This document shows, in pieces, positions 1 through 7,030 of a DNA stretch of 7,774 nucleotides. The notes below the pieces were generated by a model. It had not been told where the DNA came from. It worked only from the letters and a program-made list of their open reading frames with translations, and ran no database searches. Position 1 is the stretch's first letter. The number at the start of each line of letters is the position of its first letter. The position numbers and the translations under genes were made by a program. The DNA lies in contig JAADHG010000194.1 in the NCBI GenBank assembly GCA_013151975.1, positions 1 through 7,774 on the forward strand, given 5' to 3'. This DNA comes from Chlorobiota bacterium (GTDB lineage Bacteria > Bacteroidota > Bacteroidia > Flavobacteriales > Flavobacteriaceae).

Positions 1-48
1 CATATTCCACAAGTAGAATTTCCATGGGAAATAACTTCAATACCTTAA
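1..48 (+). CDS. C-terminal tail of an upstream gene (partial)
   Basis: The first 15 codons are open in frame 1 and end at a TAA at 46-48, giving a tail that reads HIPQVEFPWEITSIP. Nearly every third base in this frame is A or T, as in the real genes of the window. The stop lies only 4 bp before the start of the next gene, which is common for co-transcribed genes. Frame 3 is also open and ends at a TGA overlapping the next ATG, but its third bases are less AT-rich. I do not recognise the family, and the piece is too short to be sure it is coding. Confidence 0.35.
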   Translation, partial: HIPQVEFPWEITSIP

Positions 49-52
49 CTGA

Positions 53-493
53 ATGAATGTACAAGAATTTAAAACGCTAATAAACAATGAGAAGTTTGTA
101 AAGAAAGTTCAGTATATTTTAATTGGTCTATTCTTATTTGTATTAGCATTGGATGTGTATTTGGCTTTAGATGGAAAGGATGGTAACACCGTTAGTAATA
201 TTATAAAAGACAAAACAGAGAATGGTTGGTTTATTATAACTTATTTTTGGGGAGCAGTTGCTGTTAATTTATTTTTTATCAGATACAGAGAACCCCTTGT
301 AAATGGTGCAATTGGCTCAATAATTATAATAGGCATCGCTTTGTTAATAGCAATTTTTAATGTAAAATCTCATACAACTAATTTTATAACATCGCATGAA
401 TATAGCTTTTCGGTATATTTCTTATCCATGACCTTTGGAGTTATTATTGGATTGCTATTTTGGAGACAAGGTGAAGCACCCACGCCTCACTAA
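53..493 (+). CDS. Small four-helix integral membrane protein, function unknown
   Basis: A 146-residue hydrophobic protein with four likely transmembrane helices at about residues 20-38, 59-76, 84-103 and 119-137. A basic, charged N-terminus (residues 1-18) and a short polar C-terminus (QGEAPTPH) would both lie in the cytoplasm if all four helices cross. The loop between helices 1 and 2 is polar and lysine-rich. There is no signal peptide, enzyme motif or transporter signature that I recognise. The ATG at 53 is the first in frame and sits just after the likely stop of an upstream reading frame, so the gene may be the last one in an operon that begins outside the window. It converges on the TonB-family gene with only 8 bp between the stops and no clear terminator hairpin. 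The reading frame is convincing; the function is not known. Confidence 0.75.
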   Translation: MNVQEFKTLINNEKFVKKVQYILIGLFLFVLALDVYLALDGKDGNTVSNIIKDKTENGWFIITYFWGAVAVNLFFIRYREPLVNGAIGSIIIIGIALLIAIFNVKSHTTNFITSHEYSFSVYFLSMTFGVIIGLLFWRQGEAPTPH

Positions 494-501
494 CCTTTTA
501 T

Positions 502-1236
502 TTACGGCTTATTTTCTAAATATTTAAATACTATAGGCAAGCTATATGGCACATTTACTGATCTGCCGCGTTGTTTTCCAGGTGTCATTTGGGGCAATAA
601 ACTAACAATACGTTCGGCTTCTTTCTCTAAAATTCTATCTGGACCACGGGATTTAATGTTAGCCACATTTCCGTTAGAATCTATAGTAAACAACACAAAT
701 ACTTTACCTCGAATACCTAATTCTATAGCAGTTTGAGGGTACTCAAAATTCTTTTTAACATGTGTTATCATATTTTCTTGAAAACATTTCTTTAATTCAG
801 CATTGGTTTTTCCTTTACAACCAGGCCAAATAGGTACTTTCTCAACCACTGCGAAAGGCACAGAAATATCTTCTTCAACCTCATCAACATTTACATCCTC
901 TACACTAACAATACGCTCTTCAATAGCTTCTTCCATACTGGTTTCGGTACTCTCAATTACCGTTTCTTCAACTTCAACCACATCTTCAACAACTGTAATA
1001 ACCTCAGGAGCAGCTTTTGGAGGAGGAGGTGGTGGTGGTGTAACTACATTTATTAAAGGAATATCCTCTTCCAAATCTTCATTAATAGTTATCATATCTA
1101 ATGTAACATCTTGCTTGTCGTATGTTTTATAGTTTAATAAACTGTAAGACACAAACAACATTAATGCGAGTCCAATTTCAAAATATAAACCGCTATTTCT
1201 GTTTAAATCAAATTCTGGATTTTTCTTTAGTTCCAT
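502..1236 (-). CDS. TonB-family energy transducer
   Basis: TonB proteins couple the inner-membrane proton-motive force, via ExbB/ExbD, to outer-membrane receptors. This 244-residue protein has the full layout. There is a short cytoplasmic N-terminus (residues 1-17, including NRNSGLYFEIGL, typical of flavobacterial TonBs) and one transmembrane helix at about 18-35. A periplasmic linker follows, with seven consecutive prolines at 67-73 and a strongly acidic Val/Glu-rich stretch at about 84-125. The C-terminal TonB domain spans about 135-240 and carries YPQTAIELGIRGKVFVLFTI and the closing PYSLPIVFKYL strand. Cysteines at 140 and 151 flank the domain entry; such a pair is common in Bacteroidota TonB domains. 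No exbB, exbD or TonB-dependent receptor gene is adjacent, so the partner receptor cannot be named. A glycine/threonine-rich open frame on the opposite strand is a shadow of the poly-proline and acidic coding. Assignment to the family is firm. Confidence 0.95.
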   Translation of the reverse strand: MELKKNPEFDLNRNSGLYFEIGLALMLFVSYSLLNYKTYDKQDVTLDMITINEDLEEDIPLINVVTPPPPPPPKAAPEVITVVEDVVEVEETVIESTETSMEEAIEERIVSVEDVNVDEVEEDISVPFAVVEKVPIWPGCKGKTNAELKKCFQENMITHVKKNFEYPQTAIELGIRGKVFVLFTIDSNGNVANIKSRGPDRILEKEAERIVSLLPQMTPGKQRGRSVNVPYSLPIVFKYLENKP

Positions 1237-1387
1237 GATACCAGTATTTTACGACTATTAAATTACAAACAAATAAGAAAAAATACTATGACATTTGTCA
1301 GCTTCTCAGAGATGTTTTTACACTTCAAGAGATTAATTAAATTTAGCTAACTTTATATCAAATCTTAGTAACCAACAAGTACTACAT
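1237..1387. other. Divergent intergenic region between the TonB and RidA genes
   Basis: This 151-bp AT-rich spacer must hold the promoters for both divergent genes. On the plus strand TAACTTTA at 1348-1355 is one base from the Bacteroidota -7 element TAnnTTTG and lies 32 bp before the RidA-family start. No TTG stands at the expected distance upstream of it. On the minus strand I see no convincing match. I find no operator-like inverted repeat of any strength. Confidence 0.4.
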
Positions 1388-1942
1388 ATGAAGCGTCTTA
1401 TTTTTCTTTTCCTTATAATATTAACAGCATGTAATTCTGTAAAACAAAAAGAGCAAACCATTGAAAATTTATATGATTATGATATTGAACAACGGTTAGA
1501 TTCTTTAGGAATAACACTTAAAGTGCCTAAACTTCCTAAAGGCATCAATATTGCCTTGGCTGTAAAAAGTGGTAATCTTATTTACTTATCTGGAAATGGT
1601 CCTAGAACAAATGATGGTGTAAGAATTACAGGAAAAGTGGGCACTGATTTAACTGTTGAAGAAGGTTATGATGCAGCAAGAATAACTGCCATTAACCATA
1701 TTGCTATTTTAAAATCTGAAATTGGAGATCTCAATAAAGTAGTTCGTATTGTAAAAGTTCTTGGAATGGTCAATGCTGAATCTTCTTTTACCCAACAACC
1801 AGCAGTTATTAATGGGTATACAGATTTAATGGTCGAAGTTTTTGGAGAACGTGGCAGGCATGCGCGTTCTGCTGTTGGAATGGCATCGCTACCTTTTAAT
1901 TTGGCATGCGAAGTCGAAGCCATTGTACAAGTACAAGAATAA
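1388..1942 (+). CDS. RidA/YjgF/YER057c-family lipoprotein
   Basis: Cytosolic RidA proteins hydrolyse reactive enamine/imine intermediates to ketoacids. This 184-residue member begins with a lipoprotein signal peptide: MKR, a hydrophobic core, and lipobox LTAC with the lipidated Cys at 15. Mature residues 51-184 form the RidA domain. By alignment with E. coli RidA, the substrate-binding Arg105 corresponds to Arg160 (in RHARSAVGMASLP), Glu120 to Glu175 and Ser30 to Ser68, all conserved. Tyr17 is replaced by Ile55 and Cys107 by Ala162. The usual trimer-forming alpha/beta core appears complete. The length exceeds the roughly 130 residues of canonical RidA because of the signal peptide and a 35-residue linker. 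The gene lies 22 bp before the nitrilase gene, suggesting co-transcription. Family and export signal are clear; imine deaminase activity in this position is an inference, and a binding or structural role is also possible. Confidence 0.9.
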   Translation: MKRLIFLFLIILTACNSVKQKEQTIENLYDYDIEQRLDSLGITLKVPKLPKGINIALAVKSGNLIYLSGNGPRTNDGVRITGKVGTDLTVEEGYDAARITAINHIAILKSEIGDLNKVVRIVKVLGMVNAESSFTQQPAVINGYTDLMVEVFGERGRHARSAVGMASLPFNLACEVEAIVQVQE

Positions 1943-1964
1943 TGTAATATTAATTCAAATTAGA

Positions 1965-2885
1965 ATGAAAGTAAAAGTAGCTGTAATACAAGACAGTCCT
2001 GTGTTTTTTGATTTAGAAAAAACAATAGACAAAATTGAACGTATTACAAAAAAATATACACAACAAGGTTGTGAACTTATCGTGTTTCCCGAATCGTTTA
2101 TTCCTGGATATCCCAGAGGATTTACATTTGGTGCTATTGTTGGTAGCAGAACAGATGAAGGACGACAACATTACACCGATTATTACAATAGTAGCCTCGA
2201 TTTAGAAAGTGACCACTTAAAACGCCTTGAAAAATTAGCCAAAGCTGAAAATACCTATCTGGTTATTGGTGTTACCGAAAAGCAAAACGCCAATGGTAGT
2301 TTGTATTGTTCCATGCTTTATATTTCTCCTACAAAAGGTTTATTGGGTGTTCACCGAAAAATAAAACCCACAGGAAGCGAGCGCTTAATTTGGGCTGAAG
2401 CTGGTGGAGAAGCTTTAATAACTGTTGACACTAAAATTGGAAAACTTGGAGGACTCATTTGTTGGGAAAATTATATGCCACTAGCACGTATGTCTATGTA
2501 CTTAAAAGGTGTTGAAATTTATATTGCACCAACAGCAGACTCACGTGAGCAATGGACAGCAACCATGCAGCAAATAGCTTTAGAAGGTCGCTGCTTTGTA
2601 TTAGGATGCAACCAATACATGACTAAAGCTATGTATCCTGAAAAATATCAACATACAGTTGCCAACGAAAAAGACAATCTATGTCCTGGTGGCAGTGTCA
2701 TTGTATCGCCTTTAGGTAAGATTGTAGAAGGCCCTTTATTTGATGAAGCAGGTGCTTTGGTAGCCGAACTAGACCTTGAAGACATAAAACGTAGTAAGTT
2801 GGACTTTGATGTGATTGGACACTACTCCAGAGATGATGTTTTTGAATTTAAAGTGAATGGGCAACCTGAAACTGTTAAGGAATAA
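1965..2885 (+). CDS. Nitrilase (carbon-nitrogen hydrolase superfamily, branch 1)
   Basis: Branch-1 nitrilases hydrolyse organic nitriles to carboxylic acid and ammonia through a cysteine thioester. All catalytic residues are present. Glu43 is the base in VFPESFIPGYPRG. Lys132 is in HRKIKPTGSERLIW, which also holds the second Glu (139) typical of nitrilases. The nucleophile Cys166 is in GGLICWENYMPLAR. The CWENxMPxxR and KPTxxERLIW signatures favour a true nitrilase over amidases or N-carbamoylases. The 306 residues have no signal peptide, so the enzyme is cytoplasmic. The start at 1965 was chosen because the protein then begins with the usual first strand (MKVKVAVIQ). A longer in-frame start at 1842 would add 41 residues read out of frame through the end of the RidA gene. 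The C-terminal GHYSRDDVFEF segment matches nitrilase endings. It probably shares a transcript with the RidA-like gene. The natural substrate is unknown. Confidence 0.93.
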   Translation: MKVKVAVIQDSPVFFDLEKTIDKIERITKKYTQQGCELIVFPESFIPGYPRGFTFGAIVGSRTDEGRQHYTDYYNSSLDLESDHLKRLEKLAKAENTYLVIGVTEKQNANGSLYCSMLYISPTKGLLGVHRKIKPTGSERLIWAEAGGEALITVDTKIGKLGGLICWENYMPLARMSMYLKGVEIYIAPTADSREQWTATMQQIALEGRCFVLGCNQYMTKAMYPEKYQHTVANEKDNLCPGGSVIVSPLGKIVEGPLFDEAGALVAELDLEDIKRSKLDFDVIGHYSRDDVFEFKVNGQPETVKE

Positions 2886-2914
2886 ATAGTGATTCTAAAT
2901 TTAAAAAAATAACA

Positions 2915-4318
2915 ATGAAAAAAATAGTTTTGCTATTAATCGTAAGTATGACAATATTGACAATACATGGACAAGATATTTCAGGTCAATGGAATGGCGT
3001 ATTAAAAGTTCAGGGAATACAACTAAGGTTAGTTTTCAATATTACAAAAGATGAAAAAGGTTATAGTTCAACAATGGACAGTCCTGACCAAGGCGCAAAA
3101 GGAATTCCTGTAACTTCTACAAATTTTGAAAACTCCATTTTAAAAATAGAACTATCAAATGCAGGTATTTTCTATGAAGGAACTTTAAATGATAAGCATG
3201 TTTTTATTGGAATCTTTAAACAGTCTGGACAATCGTTTCCATTAAATTTAACTCAGGAAAAAATTGAAAAAGAAAAAGTAGTTAGACCTCAAGAACCTAC
3301 TAAACCCTATCCTTACTATTCGGAAGATGTTAAGTTTGAGAACACAAAAGATAAAATTACATTAGCTGGAACTTTAACTTTACCTAAAAAAGATGGCATT
3401 TTCCCAGCTGTTATTTTAATTACTGGAAGTGGTCCACAAAATAGAGATGAAGAATTATTAGGACATAAACCTTTTCTTGTTTTATCAGATTATTTAACAA
3501 AAAATGGGATTGCTGTATTAAGATATGATGATCGTGGAACGGCAGAATCTACTGGAAATTTTAAAACAGCAACTACAAGGGATTTTGTTACAGATGTTGA
3601 ATTTGCACTAAAATATTTGCTAACCAGAAAAGAAATAGATAAAAATCATATAGGATTAATAGGTCATAGTGAAGGAGGAATAATTGCGCCAATAGTTGCT
3701 GCAAAATCTAAAGACGTAAACTTTATTGTTCTATTAGCAGGAACTGGAATACGTGGTGACAAATTGCTATTATTACAACAAGAGTTAATAGGGAAAGTAT
3801 CTGGAACTAATGATGCTGATTTACAAAAAAATAAATTGATTAGTAAAGGTGCTTTTGATATTGTTTTAAAATCTAAAAATACCGACTCGTTAAAAACAGA
3901 ATTAACAAACTATATTAGTCAAGCGATGAAAGATAATCCTAATCTATCTAAAAAACTATCAGGAATGAGTAAAGACGACTTTGTAAAATTACAGGTAACT
4001 CAATTAATAAGTCCATGGATGAATTATTTTATAAAATATGACCCTTCACTTATACTAGAAAAAGTTAAGTCTCCAGTATTGGCAATCAATGGAAGTAAAG
4101 ATTTACAAGTACCTGCAAAAGTAAATTTAGAAGCTATTAAAAAAGCTTTAGAAAAAGGCGGAAATAAGAACGTTACTACAAAAGAATTACCTAATTTAAA
4201 TCATTTGTTTCAAGAAAGTAAAACAGGTGCACCAAGTGAATATGCCACAATTCAACAAACTTTTTCACCAATAGCTTTATCAGAAATATTACACTGGATT
4301 TTAAAACAAGTAAACTAA
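2915..4318 (+). CDS. Exported alpha/beta hydrolase (serine esterase/peptidase-like)
   Basis: The 467-residue protein starts with a signal peptide of about 19 residues ending at the Bacteroidota-style HG-Q boundary, so it is exported to the periplasm or beyond. Residues 20-115 are beta-rich (DISGQWNGVL, repeated strand patterns) and resemble the N-terminal domain often found before this hydrolase type. Residues about 137-465 form the alpha/beta hydrolase domain. The oxyanion-hole region is ITGSGPQNRDE (169-179), the nucleophile elbow is GHSEGG with Ser252, the acid is Asp396 in INGSKDLQVP, and the base is His430 in LPNLNHLF. A lid-like helical insertion covers about 283-375. The triad is complete, so it should be active, perhaps as an acyl esterase. 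The start lies 29 bp after the nitrilase stop, and 33 bp separate its stop from the broken gene that follows. The specific substrate cannot be told. Confidence 0.92.
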   Translation: MKKIVLLLIVSMTILTIHGQDISGQWNGVLKVQGIQLRLVFNITKDEKGYSSTMDSPDQGAKGIPVTSTNFENSILKIELSNAGIFYEGTLNDKHVFIGIFKQSGQSFPLNLTQEKIEKEKVVRPQEPTKPYPYYSEDVKFENTKDKITLAGTLTLPKKDGIFPAVILITGSGPQNRDEELLGHKPFLVLSDYLTKNGIAVLRYDDRGTAESTGNFKTATTRDFVTDVEFALKYLLTRKEIDKNHIGLIGHSEGGIIAPIVAAKSKDVNFIVLLAGTGIRGDKLLLLQQELIGKVSGTNDADLQKNKLISKGAFDIVLKSKNTDSLKTELTNYISQAMKDNPNLSKKLSGMSKDDFVKLQVTQLISPWMNYFIKYDPSLILEKVKSPVLAINGSKDLQVPAKVNLEAIKKALEKGGNKNVTTKELPNLNHLFQESKTGAPSEYATIQQTFSPIALSEILHWILKQVN

Positions 4319-4351
4319 ATTAAGTTTGCTAACAACAATAAATATAAACAG

Positions 4352-4828
4352 GTAAAAAAAATTACACTATTACTTTTCGCTTTTGCAATCTCCAATTTGC
4401 TTTTGGCACAACAAAAAGCTTCAACAGAAATAACTAAAGATGAAATGGCTGTTAAAGCCGTAGTAAAATAATTCTTAACAGTAGCAGGTAATTATGATAT
4501 TGATGCTATGTCTGTATTATTTACTAAAAATGCAAACATTGGTGGTGCTTCTTTTAAAAATGGAAAATGGAGTACTTATACCATTACTATAGACGCGTTT
4601 ATGGCAATGTTAAAATCGGAACCCAATCCTACAAAATACATCGAACCAGTTTCCAAGTTCATGATACATATCACAAAAGGCAAATTGGCATTTGTTAAAG
4701 CTGATGCTACTTTATTAGTTGAAGGCAAAGCACAAAGACATAATTTTGATTATTTCACGCTCATTAAAGAAAATAGTGGTTGGAAAATTATGAATGGATC
4801 TTATGTATCAATACCTATAGAAGATTGA
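4352..4828 (+). pseudogene. Broken secreted NTF2/SnoaL-like gene (lost start, nonsense codon)
   Basis: One reading frame runs from 4352 to the TGA at 4826-4828 and encodes a coherent exported protein. It opens with VKKITLLLFAFAISNLLLAQ, a good signal peptide, followed by EITKDEMAVKAVVK, then a TAA at 4469-4471. The same frame continues with FLTVAGNYDIDAMSVLFTKN and an NTF2/SnoaL-like fold ending in GWKIMNGSYVSIPIED. Two lesions are visible. The expected ATG before AAAAAAATT reads GTA at 4352, with no in-frame ATG, GTG or TTG upstream, and the TAA interrupts the first helix of the domain. An internal ATG at 4508 could give a 106-residue product, but it would lack the signal peptide and first helix. 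The rest of the frame is clean, which points to recent decay, or to stop-codon sequencing error (less likely with two lesions). It follows the hydrolase gene by 33 bp and probably once belonged to that unit. Confidence 0.8.
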
Positions 4829-4872
4829 TAGAGACATCTTTATTGATTATAAACTTAAAAACAGTTACTTTG
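4763..4872 (+). repeat. Cassette copy A: NTF2-like gene tail plus promoter
   Basis: This stretch matches 6951-7061 without gaps except for one base. The coding part (last 22 codons including the stop) has 56 of 66 bases identical, and the following region up to TTTG has roughly 36 of 44. The shared piece covers the end of the broken NTF2-like gene and the promoter just after it. The leader downstream also has relatives (see 4882-4913). No target-site duplication or transposase accompanies it, so it looks like old gene duplication rather than insertion of a mobile element. Confidence 0.8.
4843..4872 (+). promoter_or_regulatory. Probable promoter of the TIR gene (copy A)
   Basis: TTG at 4843-4845 and TTACTTTG at 4865-4872 are separated by 19 bp. 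This fits the Bacteroidota primary sigma pattern TTG-N17-23-TAnnTTTG with one mismatch in the -7 box. It lies just after the stop of the broken NTF2-like gene and would give a leader of roughly 110 bases before the TIR gene. Its aligned counterpart at 7031-7061 is a perfect match, which supports it. Confidence 0.5.
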
Positions 4873-4881
4873 GTTATCGTT

Positions 4882-4913
4882 ATCGGATGATGTAGTTAAT
4901 TAAAACAAATCAT
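4882..4913 (+). repeat. Leader repeat, first copy
   Basis: Thirty of 32 bases, starting ATCGGATGATGTAG, are identical to 7711-7742. Weaker similarity continues to about 4945. A more diverged version of the core (GATGTAGTTAATTAAAAC, 14 of 18 bases) is at 7072-7089, downstream of the copy B promoter. All copies lie in the untranslated region before a gene or before the window edge. The conservation may reflect common descent only, or a role in the mRNA leader. Confidence 0.75.
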
Positions 4914-4989
4914 ATCTTTACCATTAGCCATGATTGTAACTTACCAACAAAATATTACTCAATCTGGGTATTTAACCAATCGCTAAACT

Positions 4990-6879
4990 ATGAAATACAA
5001 TGCTTTTCTTTCCTATAGTCATACACAAGATACTAACTTAGCCACTAGCCTTGAGAAAGCCCTTGAAAAATTTGCTAAACCTACATTTAAGCGTCGTGCA
5101 TTAGAAATATTTAGAGATGCCAATGACCTTTCACTAGCTTCTGATTTAGGAGACAAGATTAGAGATGGTCTTGAAGAGTCTGAATACTTTATTTGTATGG
5201 CTAGTCAGTTGTACGCACAATCCAAATGGTGTCAACGCGAAGTAGAATATTGGCTAGAGCATAAATCTATTGATAAGTTTATCATTGTTCTTACTGATGG
5301 TGATATTCTATATAATGAGGACACCAACGATTTTGATTGGAAGGTAACTACAGCACTTCCTAAAAACCTGTCTGGAGCTTTTAAAGGAGAACCTTTTTAT
5401 GTTGATTTTCGAAATTTAGGACAAAAAGAAGACTTAAATCTCGACCATCAAGAATTCAGGCAACGATTGGTGTTACTCGCTGCTACAATTCATGGTAAAT
5501 CTGTAGGAGATATGGAAGGCGAGGCTGCTAAGCAACATAAACGTACTATGCGAATTCGTAATGCCGCAATAAGTGTTTTAAGTGTATTATTAGTTATAGC
5601 AATAGGTGCCTCAATTTTTGCTGTGAATAAAAAGAATGAAGCCTTACTATCTACTTATATTGCGAACTCTCAAGGGCAATTTAATGAAGACCCAACAAAG
5701 TCTTTACGCCTTGCTGAACAGGCTTATAATTTTGCGAAAAAGAAAAATTTTCCAACTGTCGAAGCTTCAGAACAGCTTATAAAAGTGTTTTATAGCGGTT
5801 ATGGGTTTTATCAAGAACCATTGCAGAATATGCCAGATGTAAGTGAAGAAGAAATTAATAGCTATACTGATACAAACAATACCATCTATAAAGATATTTT
5901 AAGAATATCTGATTCCATTGGGATGACGATTCCTAGAGACGAGTACTTGGGAAATGAATCGGATTTATATTTTGATGATGCTACTAATACTGCTATTTAT
6001 ATTGTATCTAGTATTGCACTTAATTTTTCTAAAATCTACTTTATTACTAAAGATTTCGACGGATATAATAACATTGATACTACAAATATTGTGCTATCTG
6101 GTTTTAATGGCTATACAGGCTATATTCAAGATATTGATATATCGGAAGATGGCAAGTATACGCTACTAGGCTCAGCCAATGGAAAAACGGCATTAATAGA
6201 AAATGAAGCCTATAGATATAAGGCAGATCGGAACATTTTTAAGGATAGGGCTATCTTAAAGTCTAGCGATGGTTTCCCTGTGCGGTACGTGTCTTTTATT
6301 AATGGTAGTGAATTTATAGGTGTAGCCAGTTTTGATAGTGAATATATAAATGGCGTACGCCAAGACAAAGAAAAAACTACCTATTATTATAAAATACCTC
6401 CGTTCCCTTATATAGAAATGTTGAATGCAGACAATGCCCATGGTAATTTATCTTTAGATGGGCACTATTACATGGTACCAACTAAAGCAGATGCTAATCC
6501 TGATTTTTGGTTTCACTATGCTCAGGTTATAAAAACTATAGAAGAAGATGTGGTTACAGAATTTCCAGATGCTAAAAGTATTGGCCTTACAGCTATTGAA
6601 AGTCCAGATAAAACATTCTTAGCAAGCTATCAGGGTATTTTTAATGCCCATAATGACTTACTTATTACATTAAACATAGACACTATCGATAATCCTGGTG
6701 TCGCTTTAAGTTTCTCTAAGGATAGTAAGTTTTTAAAAGTAAGTTACCTAGATGGTTTGCAACGCATATTTGCTTTAGACCCTGAGTTTATTATAAAGCG
6801 TATTAACGATACAAGTTCAATGGGAAATATAGCGCGCTTAAACGAAACTGATAAAGAACGTTTTCTTATTAGAGATTAA
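4990..6879 (+). CDS. TIR-domain membrane protein with C-terminal beta-propeller-like region
   Basis: The 629-residue protein starts with a TIR domain (about 1-170): box 1 YNAFLSYSH, FRDANDLS (41-48), and SKWCQREVEYW, whose Glu84 sits at the catalytic position of TIR NADases. Bacterial TIR enzymes cleave NAD+ or make NAD-derived signals, often in antiphage defence. A basic stretch (KQHKRTMRIR, 181-190) leads into one transmembrane helix (191-212), so by the positive-inside rule the TIR lies in the cytoplasm and the C-terminus in the periplasm. Residues 216-250 (NEDPTKSLRLAEQAYNF) resemble the helical linker that precedes WD40 repeats in TIR- and NACHT-WD40 proteins. Residues about 270-629 contain repeated strand-turn patterns such as DIDISEDGKYTLLGS, LSLDGHYYM and LSFSKDSKFLKVS, read as a degenerate propeller. 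There is no STAND NTPase module. The ATG at 4990 opens directly into the first TIR strand. TIR is certain; propeller and topology are inferences. Confidence 0.9.
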   Translation: MKYNAFLSYSHTQDTNLATSLEKALEKFAKPTFKRRALEIFRDANDLSLASDLGDKIRDGLEESEYFICMASQLYAQSKWCQREVEYWLEHKSIDKFIIVLTDGDILYNEDTNDFDWKVTTALPKNLSGAFKGEPFYVDFRNLGQKEDLNLDHQEFRQRLVLLAATIHGKSVGDMEGEAAKQHKRTMRIRNAAISVLSVLLVIAIGASIFAVNKKNEALLSTYIANSQGQFNEDPTKSLRLAEQAYNFAKKKNFPTVEASEQLIKVFYSGYGFYQEPLQNMPDVSEEEINSYTDTNNTIYKDILRISDSIGMTIPRDEYLGNESDLYFDDATNTAIYIVSSIALNFSKIYFITKDFDGYNNIDTTNIVLSGFNGYTGYIQDIDISEDGKYTLLGSANGKTALIENEAYRYKADRNIFKDRAILKSSDGFPVRYVSFINGSEFIGVASFDSEYINGVRQDKEKTTYYYKIPPFPYIEMLNADNAHGNLSLDGHYYMVPTKADANPDFWFHYAQVIKTIEEDVVTEFPDAKSIGLTAIESPDKTFLASYQGIFNAHNDLLITLNIDTIDNPGVALSFSKDSKFLKVSYLDGLQRIFALDPEFIIKRINDTSSMGNIARLNETDKERFLIRD

Positions 6880-6950
6880 AATTAAATCAGATATAAAAAG
6901 AATCAAAAATAATATTTAGTAAAAAATAATTAAAGGCTATCAAAAAACTA

Positions 6951-7016
6951 ATTAAAGAAAATAATAGCTAGAAGATTATAAATGGGTCTAACGCATCAAT
7001 ACCTATAGAAGATTGA
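6951..7016 (+). pseudogene. Remnant of a second NTF2-like gene (3' end only)
   Basis: The 22 codons here read IKENNS*KIINGSNASIPIED and a stop, against IKENSGWKIMNGSYVSIPIED in the broken gene ending at 4828. The tryptophan codon TGG has become TAG at 6969-6971. About 15% of bases differ, and several changes are synonymous third-base changes, as expected if both copies were once translated. Upstream, similarity fades within about 20 bases (a shared TAT and CTNATT, with an indel), so the rest of the gene is deleted or unrecognisable. The 71 bp from the TIR stop at 6879 to this remnant hold nothing else I can identify. Confidence 0.75.
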
Positions 7017-7030
7017 TAAAGAAACCTTTA

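Noticed and set aside
803..1132. Plus-strand open frame rich in Ser, Thr and a glycine run
   Set aside because: It is the antisense shadow of the poly-proline and acidic linker of the TonB-family gene, with low-complexity composition and no domain.
1348..1355. TAACTTTA as the -7 box of a promoter for the RidA-family gene
   Set aside because: One mismatch, and no TTG at the expected 17-23 bp upstream. Noted under the intergenic region but not called a promoter.
1842..1964. Extended N-terminus for the nitrilase beginning inside the RidA gene
   Set aside because: Those 41 residues are an out-of-frame reading of the RidA C-terminus. The nitrilase family starts at the strand encoded from 1965.
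4930..4986. 18-codon upstream frame (MIVTYQQNITQSGYLTNR) ending 3 bp before the TIR start
   Set aside because: It could couple translation, but its ATG aligns with ACA in the leader copy at 7711-7774, so it is not conserved. It may be chance.
5954..6169. Hydrophobic small open frame inside the TIR gene
   Set aside because: It overlaps the propeller-coding region in another frame and is Leu/Ile-rich only because of AT-rich codons.
6256..6441. Minus-strand open frame within the TIR gene
   Set aside because: Antisense shadow with no recognisable domain or start context.
4990..6879. A Thoeris, TIR-Argonaute or STAND-type TIR system
   Set aside because: No ThsA-like SLOG/sirtuin gene, Argonaute or NTPase gene lies in the window, and the TIR protein itself has no Walker motif.
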